DNA of 64,000 nucleotides from Nodularia sphaerocarpa UHCC 0038 (GTDB lineage Bacteria > Cyanobacteriota > Cyanobacteriia > Cyanobacteriales > Nostocaceae): the NCBI RefSeq assembly GCF_022376295.1, contig NZ_CP060140.1:4902356-4966355 (forward strand), given 5' to 3'. The notes beneath the pieces were generated by a model. The model did not search any database. It saw only the letters and a program-made list of their open reading frames with translations, and was not told the origin of the DNA. Each line of letters starts with the position of its first letter. The first letter of the stretch is position 1. The position numbers and the translations under genes are program-made. Positions 61,021 to 64,000 of the stretch are shown here, piece by piece.

Positions 61021-64000
61021 TTACACATTCACTTCTTGTTGCTGATAAAGATAGAAATAATGACCTTTAGCAGCCATTAAATCTTGATGACTTCCTTGTT
61101 CTATAACTCTGCCATTATCCATGACGATAATCATATCTGCATGGCTGACAGTGGTGAGGCGATGGGTAATAAAGAAGACTGTGTTACCTTGAAAGGCTTG
61201 AGCTAAATTTAAACAAACTTGTCGCTCTGTGGGATAGTCTAAAGCGCTGGTGGCTTCGTCTAAAACTAATAATTTTGGTCGTTGTAAAATAGAACGAGCT
61301 ATGGCTATTCTTTGTCTTTGTCCTCCCGAAAGTCCAGCACCTCTCTCTCCTACCCGTGTATTATAACCGTTGGGTAAGGACATAATAAAATCGTGCGCTA
61401 CAGCAATGCGAGCTGCTGCAATAATTTCATCAGTTGTGGAATCGGGATTGGTTAAAGCAATATTTTCCTGAACAGTTCCATCAAACAAGAGTGTTTCTTG
61501 GGGAACTACACCCACCTGTCGCCGCAGGGAATAAAGTTCCACTTTGGAAATATCGTAATTATCAATTAAAATTCTGCCCGACTCTACTTCGTACAATCTC
61601 AGCAGTAATTTCATTAATGTACTTTTACCGGAACCACTTTGTCCGACAATACCAATAAATTTTCCTGATGGAATTTCGAGATTAACGTTAGAAAGTTGTA
61701 AGGGTCCACTTGTCGCAAATCGGAAGGAAACATTTTCAAATTTCACTCCTCCAGAAATGGCGGGTAAGGGAATATTGTCGCGGTCTTCTTCACCTTCTTG
61801 TGGTGTATCGACAATATCGCTTAAACGTTCCAGGGATAAAGCCGTTTCTTGGAAACTTTGCCAAAGTTGCGCTAATCGTAATATGGGGCTGGTGACGTAA
61901 CCTGAGATAATTCTAAAAGCGATTAATTCTCCTAGGGTTAATTCTCCTTGCAGGACTAAATAAGCACCTAACCACAATACTAACAATGCACTGAGTTTAT
62001 TGAGAAAACTACTGGTAGAGTTAGCCAGTGTGGAAGTAATCACGGTTTTAAAACCAGCCGCTACATACCGAGCATAACGCTTTTGCCAGGAAAAACGCGA
62101 TTGTAGTTCAATATTTTGCGCTTTTACTGTTTGAATACCTGACATTACCTCAACTAAATATGATTGAGTATGGGCGTTGCGTTCAGCTTTGGTGCGTAAC
62201 TGTTTGCTAATTGTGGGGGAGGCAATTAATGTGAGAATAATAAATATCGGTATTGTTCCTAAACCTACTAAAGTTAATTGCCAACTATAAAACAGCATGA
62301 CGATAATATAAATTATCGAAAATACTGCATCTAATACGACTGTTAAGGCTGTCCCGGTGAGAAATTGACGAATATTCTCTAATTCGTTGATACGAGTGGC
62401 TAGTTCACCTACGGGGCGGCGTTCAAAATAGCGCAGTGGTAGACGTAGTAAGTGGTCGATAATTTCTGAACCCAAACCCATATCAATGCGGTTGGTTGTA
62501 TCAACAAATAAGTAGGTTCTTAATGTGGTGAGTAAGGCTTCAAATATGCCGACTACTAAGAGCAATACTCCTAAAACGTTTAGGGTACTAAGACTATTTT
62601 GAACTATAACTTTGTCGATAATTAACTGAATGACGAGGGGATTAGCTAATTGGGCTAATTGGACAAAAAATGAAGCAATAAATACTTCTATCAGAACTCG
62701 TCTATATTTTGAGAGATAAGGAATAAACCATTGGATACCAAAGCGTTCTTGAGGTGTTTCTTTAGTAGCAGCAAGTAATAAGACTTTTACTTGGGGAGGT
62801 AAGTGATTTTCGTCAATATCTAATTTGGCGACAAATTCCGCAGGTTTGCAGCTGATAATTCCTTGGGATGGTACACCTGCAACAATGGTATTTGGGTGAA
62901 CTTCATATAAAACAGCATAACTATCACCATAATAAATTAGTGCTGGTGTAGGAATGCGCGTAATTGCCGCCACGGGTAAGTCTATTAACTGGGATTTGAG
63001 TCCGATAAATTCTGCTACGTAAGCACAAGCTGGAAAGGATATATTACCTTGGCGTTTGATTTGCTCGCTTAAGATGCGACGAATCACTTCCCTGCGGGGG
63101 GGAATTTCTAGGTGTTTCGAGAGCATTTGAAAACAGGCGAGGGTGGTATTTAATTCGCCTTTACCTTTTACAAATGGGTAATTTTGATGTTTTGGTCTAG
63201 CTTTGTTGGGAGATGGTTCGGGCTGGGGAATTTCTTGGTCATAGGCGTAGGGAATTTCTTGGTTTTCGGTGATAGTTGGTTGGGTATTATTTATAGGAGA
63301 AATCTGCGTCTGATGAGTGTCTAAAAATGATAAGTCTCCTGGAGATAAACCTATTAAACGGGCGCGACTTGTTGCTTTAACTTCCAGTGTGTGAGTTAAT
63401 TCTAAGCGGGAACCTGAAGGGAAATTTTTGACTGCATTACCGCTACTGACAAACCAGATATTTTCTCTATCTAGTTGGATTACTGGGGTGATTCCTGGAT
63501 TTAGGTAATGTATTTTGGCTCTGGATAAGGCTTGTTCTGCGAGTTCTGTGAAATTAAGCATTGCGTTGGCTTGCTTTTCCACTTGTGAACCGAGAACATC
63601 AAATACTTCTATTAAATGAGTGCGGTTTATGCGTGTGTTGCTAAAGTCTGGATAGGAAGCAACCAGGCGCAAATATTCGGTTTTACTTAAGTTCAGACAG
63701 ATGACTTCGGTGGATGCGATCGCTGTTTCACAGGCAACTTCGCGTAATATACTAATCTCACCGATGATTGCGCCTGGTTGCAACAATTTTAATGTCGTAG
63801 GTGTTTGGGTTTGGGGATGATATCCCAACAACCGAACTTTTCCTTCGTAAAGAATGGTAATTTGTTCGCTGAGTTGTTCTTTCCCAATGATTTTTTGTCC
63901 TATGCGGTAGCGCAAAGCTTGTATTTGTTGGGACAAATGAGTTATCTCTTCGCTAGGTAGATGCTCAAAGCCCTCTAGCTTGGAAATGAATTCTTGAAAG
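61021..64000 (-). CDS. Type I secretion ABC transporter with cNMP-binding and C39-like domains (5' end outside window)
   Basis: The first ATG-like codon (TTG at 63936) is not the true start: the frame continues upstream to 64000 (FISKLEGFEHLPSEEITHLS), so the gene runs off the window. Order: cyclic-nucleotide-binding-like domain (about 1-150, LQPGAIIGEISILREV), a second cNMP-like stretch, a C39-like domain (about 265-385), a six-helix ABC membrane domain (about 410-700) and an ATPase with GQSGSGKST, LSGGQRQR and LLVLDEATSALD. In the C39-like domain the catalytic cysteine and histidine are absent (GELNTTLACFQML, DSYAVLYEV), so it should bind but not cut its substrate. HlyD follows on the same strand. 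Confidence 0.9.
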   Translation of the reverse strand, partial: FQEFISKLEGFEHLPSEEITHLSQQIQALRYRIGQKIIGKEQLSEQITILYEGKVRLLGYHPQTQTPTTLKLLQPGAIIGEISILREVACETAIASTEVICLNLSKTEYLRLVASYPDFSNTRINRTHLIEVFDVLGSQVEKQANAMLNFTELAEQALSRAKIHYLNPGITPVIQLDRENIWFVSSGNAVKNFPSGSRLELTHTLEVKATSRARLIGLSPGDLSFLDTHQTQISPINNTQPTITENQEIPYAYDQEIPQPEPSPNKARPKHQNYPFVKGKGELNTTLACFQMLSKHLEIPPRREVIRRILSEQIKRQGNISFPACAYVAEFIGLKSQLIDLPVAAITRIPTPALIYYGDSYAVLYEVHPNTIVAGVPSQGIISCKPAEFVAKLDIDENHLPPQVKVLLLAATKETPQERFGIQWFIPYLSKYRRVLIEVFIASFFVQLAQLANPLVIQLIIDKVIVQNSLSTLNVLGVLLLVVGIFEALLTTLRTYLFVDTTNRIDMGLGSEIIDHLLRLPLRYFERRPVGELATRINELENIRQFLTGTALTVVLDAVFSIIYIIVMLFYSWQLTLVGLGTIPIFIILTLIASPTISKQLRTKAERNAHTQSYLVEVMSGIQTVKAQNIELQSRFSWQKRYARYVAAGFKTVITSTLANSTSSFLNKLSALLVLWLGAYLVLQGELTLGELIAFRIISGYVTSPILRLAQLWQSFQETALSLERLSDIVDTPQEGEEDRDNIPLPAISGGVKFENVSFRFATSGPLQLSNVNLEIPSGKFIGIVGQSGSGKSTLMKLLLRLYEVESGRILIDNYDISKVELYSLRRQVGVVPQETLLFDGTVQENIALTNPDSTTDEIIAAARIAVAHDFIMSLPNGYNTRVGERGAGLSGGQRQRIAIARSILQRPKLLVLDEATSALDYPTERQVCLNLAQAFQGNTVFFITHRLTTVSHADMIIVMDNGRVIEQGSHQDLMAAKGHYFYLYQQQEVNV

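Overview
The window is chromosomal DNA of a filamentous cyanobacterium of the Nostoc/Anabaena type. The evidence is the frequent HIP1 octamer GCGATCGC, cyanobacterial families such as Tab2, Ycf23/DUF561, DUF1995, a pheophorbide a oxygenase-like Rieske enzyme and Ser/Thr kinases with WD40 repeats, and intergenic spaces filled with heptamer tandem repeats, small dispersed repeats and MITE-like elements. No rRNA operon, CRISPR array or prophage was seen. One tRNA gene, tRNA-Glu(UUC), is present.

Layout. 1-5.1 kb: the 3' end of an ABC ATPase gene, a sugar-phosphate transferase, surE, a DUF1995 protein and a membrane-anchored coiled-coil protein. 5.1-8.7 kb: a sucC/sucD-like pair between two copies of a ~180 bp inverted-repeat element. 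8.7-20.9 kb: a TPR protein, FetB-like permease, DegT aminotransferase, Ycf23-like protein, UspA protein, Tab2, TldE and a ClC-CBS-UspA fusion. 21-24 kb: a minus-strand run of small transporter, SDR and glycosyltransferase. 24-29 kb: Ser/Thr kinase-WD40, an orphan IS605-like element, a secreted small protein and a ribbon-helix-helix protein. 29.5-36.3 kb: an atypical histidine kinase coupled to an SRPBCC protein, tRNA-Glu, cysteine desulfurase, peroxiredoxin and a Rieske oxygenase. 36.3-39.1 kb: an AT-rich helicase-HNH gene between inverted repeats. 39.1-47.1 kb: a photolyase-like pair split into two genes, TldD, a TonB-like protein, a lipase, a cytochrome b6-like protein and a cation/H+ antiporter. 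47.2-48.7 kb: a TnpB-only IS605-type element. 48.8-64 kb: cyanophycinase-like peptidase, GT4, lepA, RHH protein, histidine kinase, NifU-type scaffold, GH57 enzyme and a type I secretion pair (HlyD plus cNMP-C39-ABC protein) running off the right end.

The main themes for a second look are recognisable enzymes that have lost catalytic or ligand residues (SucD, SucC, the kinase at 29.5 kb, the cytochrome b6-like protein, the C39 domain, the ClC gating glutamate), a helicase-nuclease cassette of probable foreign origin, a split photolyase with its domain genes in reversed order, and very small repeats that have entered coding sequence (tnpB, the ClC linker, the ClC stop codon). TldD and TldE, which normally work together, are both present but about 24 kb apart. 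Comparisons with E. coli, b6f and ClC reference proteins are from memory; no database search was run.
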